From Holtermannia corniformis (taxonomy: Eukaryota > Basidiomycota > Tremellomycetes > Holtermanniales), in contig BCIJ01000016.1 of the NCBI GenBank assembly GCA_001599935.1, positions 459,226-523,225 of the forward strand: 64,000 nucleotides of DNA, written 5' to 3'. Shown here piece after piece: positions 1 to 10,350 of this stretch. Both the position numbers and the translations under genes were made by a program. How positions within the stretch are numbered: position 1 is the stretch's first letter; each line of letters starts with the position of its first letter. The notes below the pieces were generated by a model that had not been told where the DNA came from, did no database searches, and worked only from the letters and a program-made list of their open reading frames with translations.

Positions 1-1
1 G

Positions 2-442
2 ATCGATACGCATCTGAACGCCATCGCAGCTCGACATTCCCAGTTCCCGTCAAAGCTGCGCAACAAGCCAATGTCAAAACAACTATATACCGATACGCAA
101 GCGTTCCTCGCCAGCTTGTGGGGTCCGCATGGCGGCTGGGCGCAAGCCGTCATGTTCGCCGTCGATCTACCCGTCAAGACGACCGTCACAAAGGTCAAGG
201 TCACAAAGGCAGAGGTTGATACCTCGGCTGCGTCTTCACTACTTCTCACACCTGCAAGTGAACGTGACGGCTGGATCGAAACGGTCAAAACGGAGGTTGT
301 CGAACAGACGGCGCTGCTTGCTCCGCTCAAGAAACGGAAAGCGGCTGTTGCAGCATCGGCGGCTATAATCAAACGAAGCCGGCGGGCTGTCAAGACGGAG
401 AAGGTCGCTGTAAAGGTGCTTGCAGAAGAATATCTGCAGTAA
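2..442 (+). CDS. OGG1: 8-oxoguanine DNA glycosylase, C-terminal fragment (5' part outside window)
   Basis: Bifunctional base-excision repair glycosylase/lyase that removes 8-oxoguanine opposite C in the nucleus. The frame is open from base 2 with no start, so only the C-terminal part is present. The visible start reads I-D-T-H-L-N-x-I-A-A-R, matching the V-D-x-H helix-hairpin-helix segment of OGG1 whose Asp is catalytic; the catalytic Lys must lie before the window. It is followed by SLWGPHGGWAQAVMFAVDLP, the OGG1 signature (human SLWGPYAGWAQAVLF). After that comes a Lys-rich tail of about 80 residues with KKRK and IKRSRR clusters, a likely nuclear localisation signal and longer than in human OGG1. 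The gene converges with the reductase at 499, 56 bp away. Confidence 0.88.
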   Translation: MDTHLNAIAARHSQFPSKLRNKPMSKQLYTDTQAFLASLWGPHGGWAQAVMFAVDLPVKTTVTKVKVTKAEVDTSAASSLLLTPASERDGWIETVKTEVVEQTALLAPLKKRKAAVAASAAIIKRSRRAVKTEKVAVKVLAEEYLQ

Positions 443-498
443 TCACTGGCAATCATATGCTACATTGTATTGTCTAATACGAGCCCGTCCGTCGCGGA

Positions 499-1818
499 TC
501 AGGCAAGCTCCTTCTCAAGCTCAATAAGGCGGTCCACAGTGTCGAAGAGCGTTTCCTTGGTGGGGCGCCCTGTACCGTCGTCAGCCACGTCTACCCTTTT
601 GCCTTGAGACATACACTTCAACCCGAGCTCCTTTTCAGCCTTGGAAGCGTCGAGCGTGAACACACCCGGGGTGTCAAACACATACTTGCCCGGCTTGCCC
701 TCGGGCACGCGGTCCTTGATCTCGGGGCGCTCGGCACGAAGCCAGTCGGCAAACTCTTGGTTGTCGTACTCTGTCGCGCGCGTCAGCTCGTGCTATCCGC
801 ATGAGCAGTTCGCGACTCACTGCCGTTGCAGATAAGGAAACGGCCGTTGACGCGCTTGGCGACGGCTTGGTAGTGCGCTTCGGCGACATCGCGCGCATCG
901 GCGTACGCAGGGAAGCCAGTCTCTGGGATCTCCTTGGCGTCGTGGAAGAGAGCGTAGATGGCAGACGTCGCCGTATCGAGGCTGTCGAGCGACGTGACGT
1001 TTTGCACTGCCAACTGTCAGTACATGGCTACGGATCGATCTGATAGATACGCACAGGGAGGACCAAAGATCATCGGCGGGCAGATGGTCGCCAGCGTGTA
1101 GTTTGCCTTGGAGGCAATCTCGTTCGCCGTGGCCTCGGCGCGAGTCTTGGACGCGCAGTACCAAACGGGGCCTGCCATCGGGCTACACTGCGTGTCAGTC
1201 TTTGCTGTACGCAAGGCTACGTAACTGACTTGTCAGCCTCGAGGCTCTCGCAGAACTCGTCGGTTGCCGGGTTCCACTCCTTTTCGGTGTAGACGACATC
1301 GCTTTGCTCGGTCGCGGGCTTGGAGAAGTCGCCGATAGCGGCAAACGACGAGGTCACAACGACCGATTTGACGCCTTATATCCGTCAGCCTCGAGCGCTT
1401 GACCAGTCGTCGAGCAACTCACTCGGTTCCTTGGCAGCAGCCTCGAGCACGCTCTTGGTGCCCTCAACCGCAGGGTCGCGGTAGTCCTTTTGCCACGATT
1501 TGCCTTGGAAGTGCCATGGTGAGGCAAGATGGGCAACAGCATCCACGCCCTTGACAGCTTCGGTAAAGTCGCCCGAGACGAGGTCTTCCACAATGACGTA
1601 GGTGATCTTTTCAGTGTATTGGGCAAACGCAGCCAACTTTTTGACAGCCTCGCCCTTTTCGGTCGAGCGCACGGTACCGCGAACGTCCCAGCCGTTCTCA
1701 AGGAACGTGCGGGCGACGTGAGTGGCAAGCTGGTGTTCTGTTAGTTTTCTTGCGCAGACCAGACCAGGTTGATGATACTCACAAAGCCAGAGATACCGGT
1801 GATGAGGACTGAAGGCAT
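499..1818 (-). CDS. NAD(P)-dependent reductase, extended SDR (GRE2 / dihydroflavonol-4-reductase-like)
   Basis: Cytosolic NADPH-dependent reductase of aldehydes or ketones, of the GRE2/cinnamyl-alcohol/dihydroflavonol reductase group; the substrate cannot be told from sequence. Exon 1 starts at ATG 1818 and encodes 12 residues ending TGISGF. After a short intron it continues LATHVARTFLENG, giving the TGxxGFL(A)xH nucleotide-binding motif. Then follow GTVRS, DAVAHLASPWHF, KSVVVTSSFAA and the catalytic YCASK (YxxxK). Downstream are ICPPMIFGP and a C-terminal domain ending DTVDRLIELEKELA. At least five short introns (for example the one after KEPS near 1380-1425) explain the frame changes. The start is supported by the Rossmann motif directly following it. 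The tandem repeat near 1983-2031 lies in its promoter. Confidence 0.85.
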
Positions 1819-2203
1819 GGTGGGGAGTTGAGGCAGATGTGTGTAGACTGGTTGTCAGGTTGGTGGACGAGAACAAATGCAACAGGCGACCGGCTCCATT
1901 TTATCATGGCACCGAGCGGTGACGAAGTCGACGCGGTGACTGATCGGTGCTCTAGACGCCGCTCCGCTCTGACAGTCTCCCTAAGCGGCAGTGGAGGTCG
2001 AGGTCGAGCGCAGAAAGCGGCAGTGGAGGTCAGCGCCGCTGAGCGGGCCATAGCCTTTGTGTGGCACAGTTGACTGATTAAACTGCATCTACACCGGAAC
2101 GCGCTTCGAGCACAAGACTTGACGGTACCATACAATGCCCTGCGTAGACTCGATCCGAATCCGTCCTTGCTCCTGCTCCTGCTCATGACGCCAATCTCAA
2201 TCG
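1819..2203. other. intergenic region, promoter side of the SDR reductase
   Basis: 385 bp between the reductase start and the 3' end of the zinc-finger gene. I see no gene in it; the open frames crossing it have no family resemblance. It holds a perfect 17-bp direct repeat (AAGCGGCAGTGGAGGTC at 1983-1999 and 2015-2031, 32-bp period), close to three helical turns, which could be a paired factor-binding site. Confidence 0.5.
1983..2031. repeat. 17-bp direct repeat in reductase promoter
   Basis: AAGCGGCAGTGGAGGTC occurs twice (1983-1999, 2015-2031) with 15 bp between the copies, 165-213 bp upstream of the reductase ATG. A regulatory role is only inferred from the position. Confidence 0.6.
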
Positions 2204-4934
2204 TCAAGCTGCCACGTTGGTCGCGTCTGAAAACTCCTTCGGAGGCGACTCGGCCGGCACAAAGTTGTAATTCGCCCCCGGTGGTGGTGGGAAGGGGAAC
2301 GAGGGACGGTGCCTGCGGCAGCGGTCAATAGAGAACAAGGTGTGGCCGCGGCATGACTCACCACCGTTGGTAAATCTCCGGGTTCTCTCCCTGAGACGAG
2401 TTGCTGAGCTGACGCCCCATTTCCTCGCCTTGTGGGATTTGCAGATTGCCATCCTGGAGATAACCCGCACCCGGTGTCGAGAACGGCATGGCAAAAGCGG
2501 GTGCTTGCGACTGCTGTTGTTGCTGCAGTTGAGTACTGATATAGCGTCCGCCAGATGTTGGAGACTGCTGAGCTGGCAGGGTGGTGACACGCGGACTGCG
2601 CGCATAGGGATGCGGCCGGTTGGCTTGGACCTTTTGCGAAGGCGAGGGCGGGTAGTACGATTGACTGCGATTGGTGAGCGGAGTCTACTAGAGCGTCAAA
2701 CCCACCTGGTGATTGGCGTTCCGTCTCTTGACACGCCCTGCACACCCTCAAAGTAGCCGTCGTCGGCGTCGCCGTGCGGCTGCGACACATTCGATGTGGC
2801 GCGATTGATTACAACAGCATCTTGCATGCCCTGGGCAGTGGGGTCATTCGGATCCTCTGGGGTCAAGATGATAGTCGACTGGTCGGATGGGTGACGGGTT
2901 GGAAGCGTCGGGAGCGGAGCAGGCGCGTCCGGGTGACTGAAAGAAGGCTGGCGATTGAGTGGGAAGGATGAATAGGATTCTGACGGCGTTGGCGGGGTCA
3001 ACGCAGGGGGGTTCGGGATCGATGTGGTCGGGTACGTCGGGGCTATTGTATGTTAGTCCTGGCAAGCGTCAACATGAAGAGAGCTCGGGCCAAAGGAAGT
3101 CACGTACAGATCTTGGCCGTCGCGCCATCTTCGCCGCGGCAGCCCTTGACGAGCCAATGCCGACGGAGGGCGTCTTTGCGCGAGAAGCTGGAAATTGTCA
3201 GCAGGTTGTCACTCGTCAGCTTTGCCAACGCGTCACGTACGTCTTGCCACACTTTTCACACCCAAACGGCTTGACGCTGAGGTGGATGCGCTTGTGTCGT
3301 TTCAAGTCGTGGTTACGGTTCTAGCACAGGGTGTTAGCCAAAGCTTGAGTTTGCACGATAGCAGAGGGGCTGGCTCACAAAGCTCTGCACACACTCGTCA
3401 CACTTGAAAGGCCGATCAACAAGCGGTAGCCGATTGGCGAAAGAGTAGCCGACACTGCCAGCCGGCGGTATGGGACCAGATGTTGTCTGCAGCAGCGGGG
3501 GTCGGCCAGCGAGACCGGGCGAGCCTGAGAGGTCGACGTTTGACATTGCGTCTGGCAGCACTGACGAGGTCGAACGCGAAAGAGGGGGAAGGTTGCCGTA
3601 ACCCTGACCGCCGAGGGCGGACGGGGCCGAGATTGATGGCAGCATCTGTTGCGGTTGCGGTCCGCCTGGCTGACCGAACGAGGACGGGCTGCCGAGGTAC
3701 GAGTAAGGCATGGGACGATGGGCCATATCGCCGTAGGATGGACTGGGCGCGTACGCGTACGGCCCATCAGAAGCGTACATTGGCTGACGGTAGAGTTGAC
3801 CGTAAGGTGGGGTTGGCATCCCGTTCGGTGGACCCATTGGAGGACTGCTATGGTACTGTGCAGACTGGTTCGAGAGCTGACGCTGATGAGGGGGATAGTA
3901 GGGTGACGGATATTGGTTCTGCGAGTGACCCTGAGCCTGGCCAGGGAGCGAAGGCTGGCGGGAGGTTGAGCGCGGCGAAGGCGGCTGCGGTTGGCCTGTG
4001 ATCCCTGGGGAAGGAGGAACTGCCTGCAAGCGACGATAGGCAGGGTGTTGTGGTTGTCCGTTTGCATACGCCTGCTGGCTGTGATCTTTGGAGTACGGCT
4101 GATCGCATTACGTTAGCAGCCATCACCAGCTCCACCCAGCGCATAGGGGGTACATGACTCACCCCGTCAGAGTAGTGGTGGGAATGCATCAGGGATGGGC
4201 GGGAGGACGAGCCTGGTCCAGGCAGGCTCGAAAGAGGGGGAGGAGCGAATGCAAAGGGCGATGCTGATGTTGGAGGCGACGAGGGGTTTGGTGGCATGTG
4301 GTAGGCGGGCTGGGCAGCGTACTGTACGCCGTCAGCTCAGTCTGCTAGTGATGCAAAATGGCCGTTCCAAGATGCTTGACTACTGCTAAGACCAGACGCA
4401 AAGCCAGGGAGAGAGCTAAGCATCTCACAGACCGGACAACGAGGTCCGAGGGTCCAAATCAAGGGGACAGTGGCACGGGCCGGTGGAGCGAAAGGATGTT
4501 TGGGTTGTCTAGTGCGGTCGGAATATTGGCACAGTGGCAGACCAGCATGCTGCTGACAGCGCAGCGAATACGCGAGCTGTCGCCAGCGGTGCTGGAAAGT
4601 CTCTGACGAGAGACAACAGAGCAGGCATTGGGCAAGCGCGGCGCCGTCGGCTTTCTTCGCGGCCATCCGTCCGCGATCCCTGTAAAGTCACCAAGCGCCA
4701 AAGCTACCACTGTACTGGCTCGCACTGTCCAAACAAATACTGAACAGCCAGAGGAAGCAAGCTATTGCCAGGTGCGTCGCGTCGGATCGGTGCAAAGACT
4801 GCTCGAATACCAAAGGACACAAAGCCACTCACCTCGGCTTTGCCCTCGGCGCCATCGTGTCCTTCATAGTCCTGCTTGAGCCCGACCTGGTCTCCTGGCC
4901 CATACGCCATCTGGGGTGGCTGCCCGTCGTTCAT
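2204..4934 (-). CDS. two-finger zinc-finger transcription factor with long Pro/Gln/Ser-rich regions
   Basis: Predicted nuclear DNA-binding transcription factor. Exon 1 starts at ATG 4934 (MNDGQPPQMAYGPGDQ) and ends at a GTGAGT near 4832. The next clear exon begins about 4324 (YAAQPAYHMPPNPSS), so the first intron is about 500 nt. A low-complexity exon (about 3400-4090) leads into finger 1, RPFKCDECVQSF, split by an intron, then NRNHDLKRHKRIH; finger 2 is CEKCGKTF, intron, SRKDALRRHWLVKGC, so its last ligand is Cys (C2HC). The tail continues KGCRGEDGQDL, Pro/Thr/Gln-rich exons, and after an intron with TTGAC branch at 2305-2355 the end FSDATNVAA at 2204. The finger pair resembles the fungal NRNHDLKRH...SRKDALKRH class of regulators; a Crz1-like role is possible but not shown. 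Confidence 0.8.
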
Positions 4935-7900
4935 GTCGGAACCGGGGGGATAGGAGAGTTAGGTGTGGCGAGGTGGCTTCTGGCTTCTGGAATGGACGGC
5001 GCTCAGACGAGGACGGTTGGGCACGCGGTTGAATGCAAGGATCGTCGGCGAGGGGTGGCTGTCGTGGCGCAGACCGTCTTGCAGACCAGTGGTCCGTCAA
5101 GAAACGCAGTTGACTCGTAGTAGCGTCGCGAGACAAAGGCGGGCCGAGCTTGTTCGGTTTCTGACCGTGCCGTGTGTGACCGCGGCGTTTGCCGACGCGT
5201 CTGGCTGTCCTTGAACCCGAGTGTGCTGTCAGATTAGACGTTTGCTCCTCTCAGACTGATCTGCTCGAATGCACAAACAGTTCGGAGCGAGCAGCGTTGT
5301 GGTGGCGCGGTCGACCAGATGGGGGACACGAGACGAGGCTGAAGGGGTTGACAGCCGCGCAGACTGAAAACCACGACGGCTCTGGTTTACGCGTCCCTGC
5401 AATTGCCCTGATGGGTCGGTAGCCTGGGCCGCGCCGTATCCGGTCGATCCACCCGGAGGGACCTCACGAGGACAGGCTCTGCTCTTGCGCGTTCGAGAGA
5501 CCCCCTGAAGTGTCACCCGCAGGGTCGCTGGGTACGTAACACTACCCCATTCAGTCGGAGCTTGCTCGCTCGCCTGCCGCAACGAGCAAGGTAAAGCGCG
5601 CGCGCCAGCGTCGCACTCCTTGTGTGGTTCAACGAGGCACCACACTTTGCCTTGGCCCCTACTGATGAGGATCGCTCCGCGACGAGCTTGGATGAAACAG
5701 TATCGAAACGAGAGCCCTTTGTCTTGACTGATACCCGCGCTACGAACCGGGGTCAGCTGCCTTGCAGTGTGCTCATCAGCCGGCATGTCTTGCAAGTCGG
5801 ACCTCCTCAAGACGCAAGCAGAAACACCTGCATGTCCCCATCGCGTTCGAGGTACCGAGTCTTTTGGCATAAGCCCGGTGCTACCGGCACTACATACCAG
5901 TCGATATGGAGGGAGAGGATGGCAAGCATGGAACTCAATCTGCATGTGAGTCCCGCCATGGCCGGCTGCTTGGCGAGCTCAGGACACGAAGCCTGACTTT
6001 GGGAGTCGCATCGTCTTTCCCTGCAGAGAGACAACAGGCAGGACGCCGGACTGGTGTGCTTCACTGCGTCGCAATGCCTCTTGCAACGCTTTGACAACCT
6101 GCAGCTCAACTCGCGGATGATGCCATCATGAGCGTGAGCTGCCGTCATGGTGTGGCTTGGCTTGTCGTGACGCCAGCGATGATTTCGTTGTGCACCGCGA
6201 TTGCGAAGATCCGCATGGGCGTGCTAGTCGCTCGTGGACTGGAACAGAAGGCAAGCCGAGCAAGCAGGGCTAACCCAACCCGCTATCTGGCGCTTGGCTT
6301 AGTGTGACCTCGTCACGGCAGTACTCGCTCGCTTGTTGGGTTGCTTACTTGCCGCCGCTGTCAATTGGGAATTCCGCCTGGAGCCATCGACGGTCATGCG
6401 CAGGGCATGCTGCTGCTCGCCGGCATGAACGCAAGGGTCCCGTGGTTCACCGAGACACCTCGAAGCTTGCACAAGCTTCGCATATCCTATGATACCCTAT
6501 GTTTCGTGCGCCGCGCGATGCCGCGCAACACGCGTGGCGTGCCACTGCTAAGCGACGAGAGTGCTAGCCGCAACATCACAGTACGAGCTGCGTTCTCATC
6601 AGGTTGCACAGCTCCCGCTTGATACCCGCTGGGGACAATCTTCATCGTCCATGTCGTGCTGTGGCATAGATGTGGCCTTGTCGAGATTATGCACGCTGTT
6701 TCGGCACAGCCGCTGTCGGACGTCTTCAAATGGGAGAGCCGGCCGTTGCATGACCGCTTCGATGCGTCATGCGGCTGTAGCTGCCTGGTTTCCATGTGTC
6801 CGTGGTCATGAAGAGATTTCGGGGTCTGGCTGGCCATCCACAGTCATCGCCTGGGTGAGACTGATATATCCGTGCGGAGTCTGTGCATTGCACCGTCGCG
6901 ATTTCCTTCATGTCGTCCAGAGTCAATATTGTTCAGAGTCCCATCGCGATTGGCTCCATTTGGCAAAGTGAATTGTATTTGCTTTTCAACGCCTCCATGT
7001 CGGTGATCGACCCCTGTTGCTGCTCTTGCACTAGTCTGTGCAAGCTTTGCATGTCACATTCCGTCATCCAACGCCGCACAGGTATCATACTGGTTGAATC
7101 TCGAATACTGATGTTCCTGCAAGCATCAGCTACTTGCAGTAACAAGCCATGCTATGCCTGATCTTCCGTTCTGTCAAGTTGCAGTCGCCGGCGAACACAC
7201 GTCTGAGCGACTGTCCGTGCACGAGCCCAGGGTGGGTGATCAGAAATGAACTTGCGTATCGCGTACTATAGTCGGATGCATGATCTGAGAGATTGCTTGC
7301 ATACGCTTGAACTCTCTGAACAATCGTCCACATCTCTCTCCGTCGAGAGCCAATCAGCCGGATCTGATACCCTTTGGAAGCTTATCCGTGTGGCGCGCCT
7401 CGGTCACAGACACCCTTGAACGCCGAGATCGCCGGGCCGGAGGTCAGCTGTACTATATCCGGGTGTTCGGTTCAGTCGGTCCAAACGTGGATCAGTCCCT
7501 AGGCGGTGGTGCGCGCCCAAAGGAGGTGGACCATCAACTGCGAGAGCCGGACTGGGACTGGTGCTCACAAGCGTGCAAATCACTTGCAGCTGGCGTTGTA
7601 TTAAATACATAGACGGAAGGCTAACCGACGCACAGAGACGCTGGCTCCACGTTTAGCACAATATAGGAGCACTGAGACTGTGAACTGTGGAGAGTCAGTC
7701 GCCTAGCCTTCTCTAGTTGTCTTGAGCATCGTAGCGTTGGCTCATCTTGTCATTGAGCCAACGAGCGTGCGTGATACTCCGTGTTCGAGACATGCCAGCA
7801 GAATATCAACATGTGTACATTTCCTTCACTTGACCTATGGTATGCTATACAATTTGCTCGCGCCCGTACGCGTTTTCAGGACCCCTATACACTGTTTGAA

Positions 7901-8032
7901 ACGCTACACTCTTTCGCATCCGCCGCAGTCTGCGCAGTGGCTCCACATGCTACGCTGGCCCGTGACGGGGTCTGGGTGATCGGAGAGCCTGAGACGAGGG
8001 ATGGTGACGCATTGCGGGCTTAAGGAGTCAAC
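4935..8032. other. long gene-poor upstream region of the zinc-finger gene
   Basis: About 3.1 kb without a supportable gene in a window where spacers are usually 50-650 bp. The longest open frame (5229-5945, minus) has no family resemblance and shows no splice-consistent continuation. The part near 6900-7900 is visibly more AT-rich than the coding neighbours. It probably contains the promoter and 5' leader of the zinc-finger gene; an unannotated non-coding transcript is possible. No tRNA or snRNA was recognised. Confidence 0.45.
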
Positions 8033-8754
8033 TTACAGAACGGACAACGGGAGGCTAGAAGGTGAAAGGGAGGAAGAAGGCGACGGAGCGGAGCTTTAGA
8101 GGATGACTCACCCATGGACGCGCCTAGCCGCTTCAACTTGCGCTTGAGGGCCTTGTCCGATTCCACCTTGCGCGGGATAGTGCATGGTCGGCTGCATGAG
8201 ACCGACACGAGCCGAGGGTGGATGCAGAGTGGTGGTAAACGGTTGAGCGGACCACGGAGACTGTTGACGTGCCGCTGAAGCAATTTAGTGCAACCCTGTA
8301 CGAAGTGACACGTCAAGGACCCACCACCAGTGTCCCTGACAGCCTCTTGCCTAGGTCTCCAGTCTGCTGCATCGGCTCCGGCCATCATGTCGACGTCGCC
8401 CTCGCCCTCGGCTTCGCCCGCCGACATTTCCGTGTCTTCATCAGACGAGCCGCCATTCGCGCGCTGCTGCTGGCTCAGGCTGAGAGGCGGAGGAGAGCGC
8501 ACACGGGTTTGCTACGTCCAGCATCAGCCACTGTTGCCTTCTCGTCGCCACTGTTGCCTTCTCGTCGCCACTGAAGGCCCATCAACGGGACACACCTTTG
8601 CACTACACGCGTCAAAGTCGACCGACGCGCGCTTCCGCTTGGTCCTCGTGTGCTGCTCTGGGCTTTGCTGAGGCTGCAAGTCGTGTGCAATCCCGGCTTG
8701 AGGGTTGTGGAACGCGCTGCTGGACGATGCCACAGGGTACGATGGCTGGTACAT
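8033..8754 (-). CDS. small hypothetical protein, basic then acidic then Pro/Gln-rich
   Basis: No family recognised. All splice joints are phase-consistent. Exon 1 runs from ATG 8754 (MYQPSYPVASSSS) to a GTGTGT donor after FDACSAK, with a KRKRAS nuclear-signal-like cluster. Exon 2 (from about 8508) reads QTRVRSPPPL, then an acidic stretch DEDTEMSAGEAEGEGDVDMM, ending RPRQEA. Exon 3 starts SPWSAQPFTTTLHPP and contains MHYPAQGGIGQGPQAQ. After a last intron a short exon gives LPLSVL and TAA at 8033-8035. Composition suggests a disordered nuclear protein. Intron 1 contains a perfect 20-bp tandem duplication. The acceptor of exon 3 is the least certain joint. Confidence 0.5.
8528..8573. repeat. 20-bp perfect tandem duplication inside an intron
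   Basis: The unit CTGTTGCCTTCTCGTCGCCA is present twice head to tail (8531-8550 and 8551-8570), with 3 bp of a further partial copy on each side. It lies in intron 1 of the hypothetical gene at 8033-8754. Confidence 0.9.
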
Positions 8755-8958
8755 GACAAAGGGAGGTGAGGTGGATGGTTGTTTGTTCGGGAAAGCACGG
8801 CCGGAGGATGGTCGCTCTCAAAAGATTGACTGCGGGGTCTCCGGACGGGGTTAGGTGGCTGGCTTGCCGCATGCGGGAGGTGGAGGTTGCGAGTGGCAGC
8901 GGGCGCAAAGGATTATACAAGTGCATGCGCGCGCGAGAGTAGATCAGACAAGGAAGGG

Positions 8959-10063
8959 TTAGGCGCCATATTCGCGTTCTTTCCCCTTGCCCGAGCCAGC
9001 GGATAGATCACCGTCGCCGTCCACGTCACCTTCAGGTTCGTTACTTGATGCCTGGGCTGCCTCGCGCAGTAGTCCTGTCGAGCTGTCTCCGCGGGCGAGC
9101 TGCGGCTGAGTATTCAAATGCGGCGTAAGCGGGACAGTGGTGAACTCCGGAGGTTGCAGCAAGGTCTCGCCCGTTGGTACATTGGCGTCGCCCTGCAATG
9201 ACATGTCAGTACAGCCTGCAAGTCCAGATAATCGCGACGCACAGTGGTGGATCCAGCATCTGGCACTCGGCTGATAGGCGCGGCTGTGCGCGACGTTCCA
9301 TAGCCAGACTTGATCCGATTGTTCGACGTTGACTCGCTAAAGGTGATTGTCCAGTCAGCACAGCTCTATCACATTTCACAATACGAACCGAATCTCTGCG
9401 ATCAAGTCTTCGAGCTCATACCAGCTAAGCGATCCGTACGCAAAGTTGCGGCGGTAGAACGTGGCCTTATCGAGTGAGCCGGCAATGATATGTGCGTGAA
9501 GGTGCTTCTGAGGGAACTGCGGATCCTCTAGATTTCGCGTGAGCTGCTCAAATCCCGACCGCGCGGCAACGAGCGACATACTGAACTGAGAGACGAAGCC
9601 TACGCGAGTGCGACGCGGTAGCAATCTCTCTGCCAGAGAGGAAATGTGAGACAAGGTTGGGATATCGGCTGGCCCCTATTCGCGTCAACACTCGATCCAC
9701 GACTCTGCTCCTAGCTCGTGGCCGACGTACCAGCTCGTATATACTGTCCGCATGGTCGTTGAGCAGGACGACAAGATGGCCCCCACTCGCCGCCCTGGAT
9801 TCCTGGTCGGCTTTGAACACTGTCACGCTGCTGTCTCTATACACCTCCTCGCCGATACCTAGACCGCGTTCAACTTGACGTGAGCCGACAAGTGTGCAGA
9901 ACGAGCACCCCGGGTGGGTGCGAAAGGCGCGCGAGGGTCCGGCTTCAGGCATCAGGTGGTGCTGCGAGTCGATTGACGCGGCGGACGCTGGCGGCTCGTC
10001 AGAGTGCCGAGGCGGCATAGAGACGGTGACGGAGGATGAAGATGGCGAGGCAGGCTGCGACAT
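8959..10063 (-). CDS. HIT-domain nucleotide hydrolase/transferase
   Basis: Histidine-triad family protein acting on nucleoside phosphates (AMP-lysine, Ap3A/Ap4A or similar); the substrate is unknown. It starts at ATG 10063 (MSQPASPSSSS). After a Ser/Pro-rich leader the HIT domain begins HPGCSFCTLVG, followed by VYRDSSVTVFKADQESR and GGHLVVLLNDHADSIYEL. A 50-nt intron with GTACGT donor follows SIYEL and the frame resumes GPADIPTLSHISSLAERLL. The catalytic triad is KHLHAHIIAG (HxHxHxx) near 9510. The CSFC pair and conserved N-terminal strand fit Hint/aprataxin-like fungal proteins. The C-terminal exons (8961-9360) are low-complexity and end GKEREYGA. It is divergent from the transhydrogenase at 10351, sharing a 287-bp promoter region. 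Confidence 0.85.
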
Positions 10064-10350
10064 CTTCAAGCTGGTCAAGAGAACTTGTGCAGAGTCGCTG
10101 CTTCACTTGCAGCCGTCGATCCATCTGCGTCAGGGGGCGTACGACACGGTGCGAGGCGTGCCTAATGTCGCATGCCTATTGCTGGTAGCATTGCCGGCTG
10201 TGTGCCGACGTAGGCCTGCGTGATCCGGCTTGGGACCCCGCAGAAGCTGTCACCAGCCCAGAAGCGAATGCGAGGCAGCCGTCGGCTAGCAACGCGCCTG
10301 ACAGACACCGAGCACACGCGCATCCGACCCAGTCTTTGACATCCATCATC

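Noticed and set aside
1779..2207. 142-codon minus-strand frame spanning the reductase promoter
   Set aside because: It overlaps the well-supported reductase start and the zinc-finger 3' end, and its sequence shows no family resemblance.
5229..5945. 238-codon open frame on the minus strand in the gene-poor region
   Set aside because: Composition is erratic, no domain is visible and it has no splice-consistent extension; long chance frames are common in GC-rich DNA.
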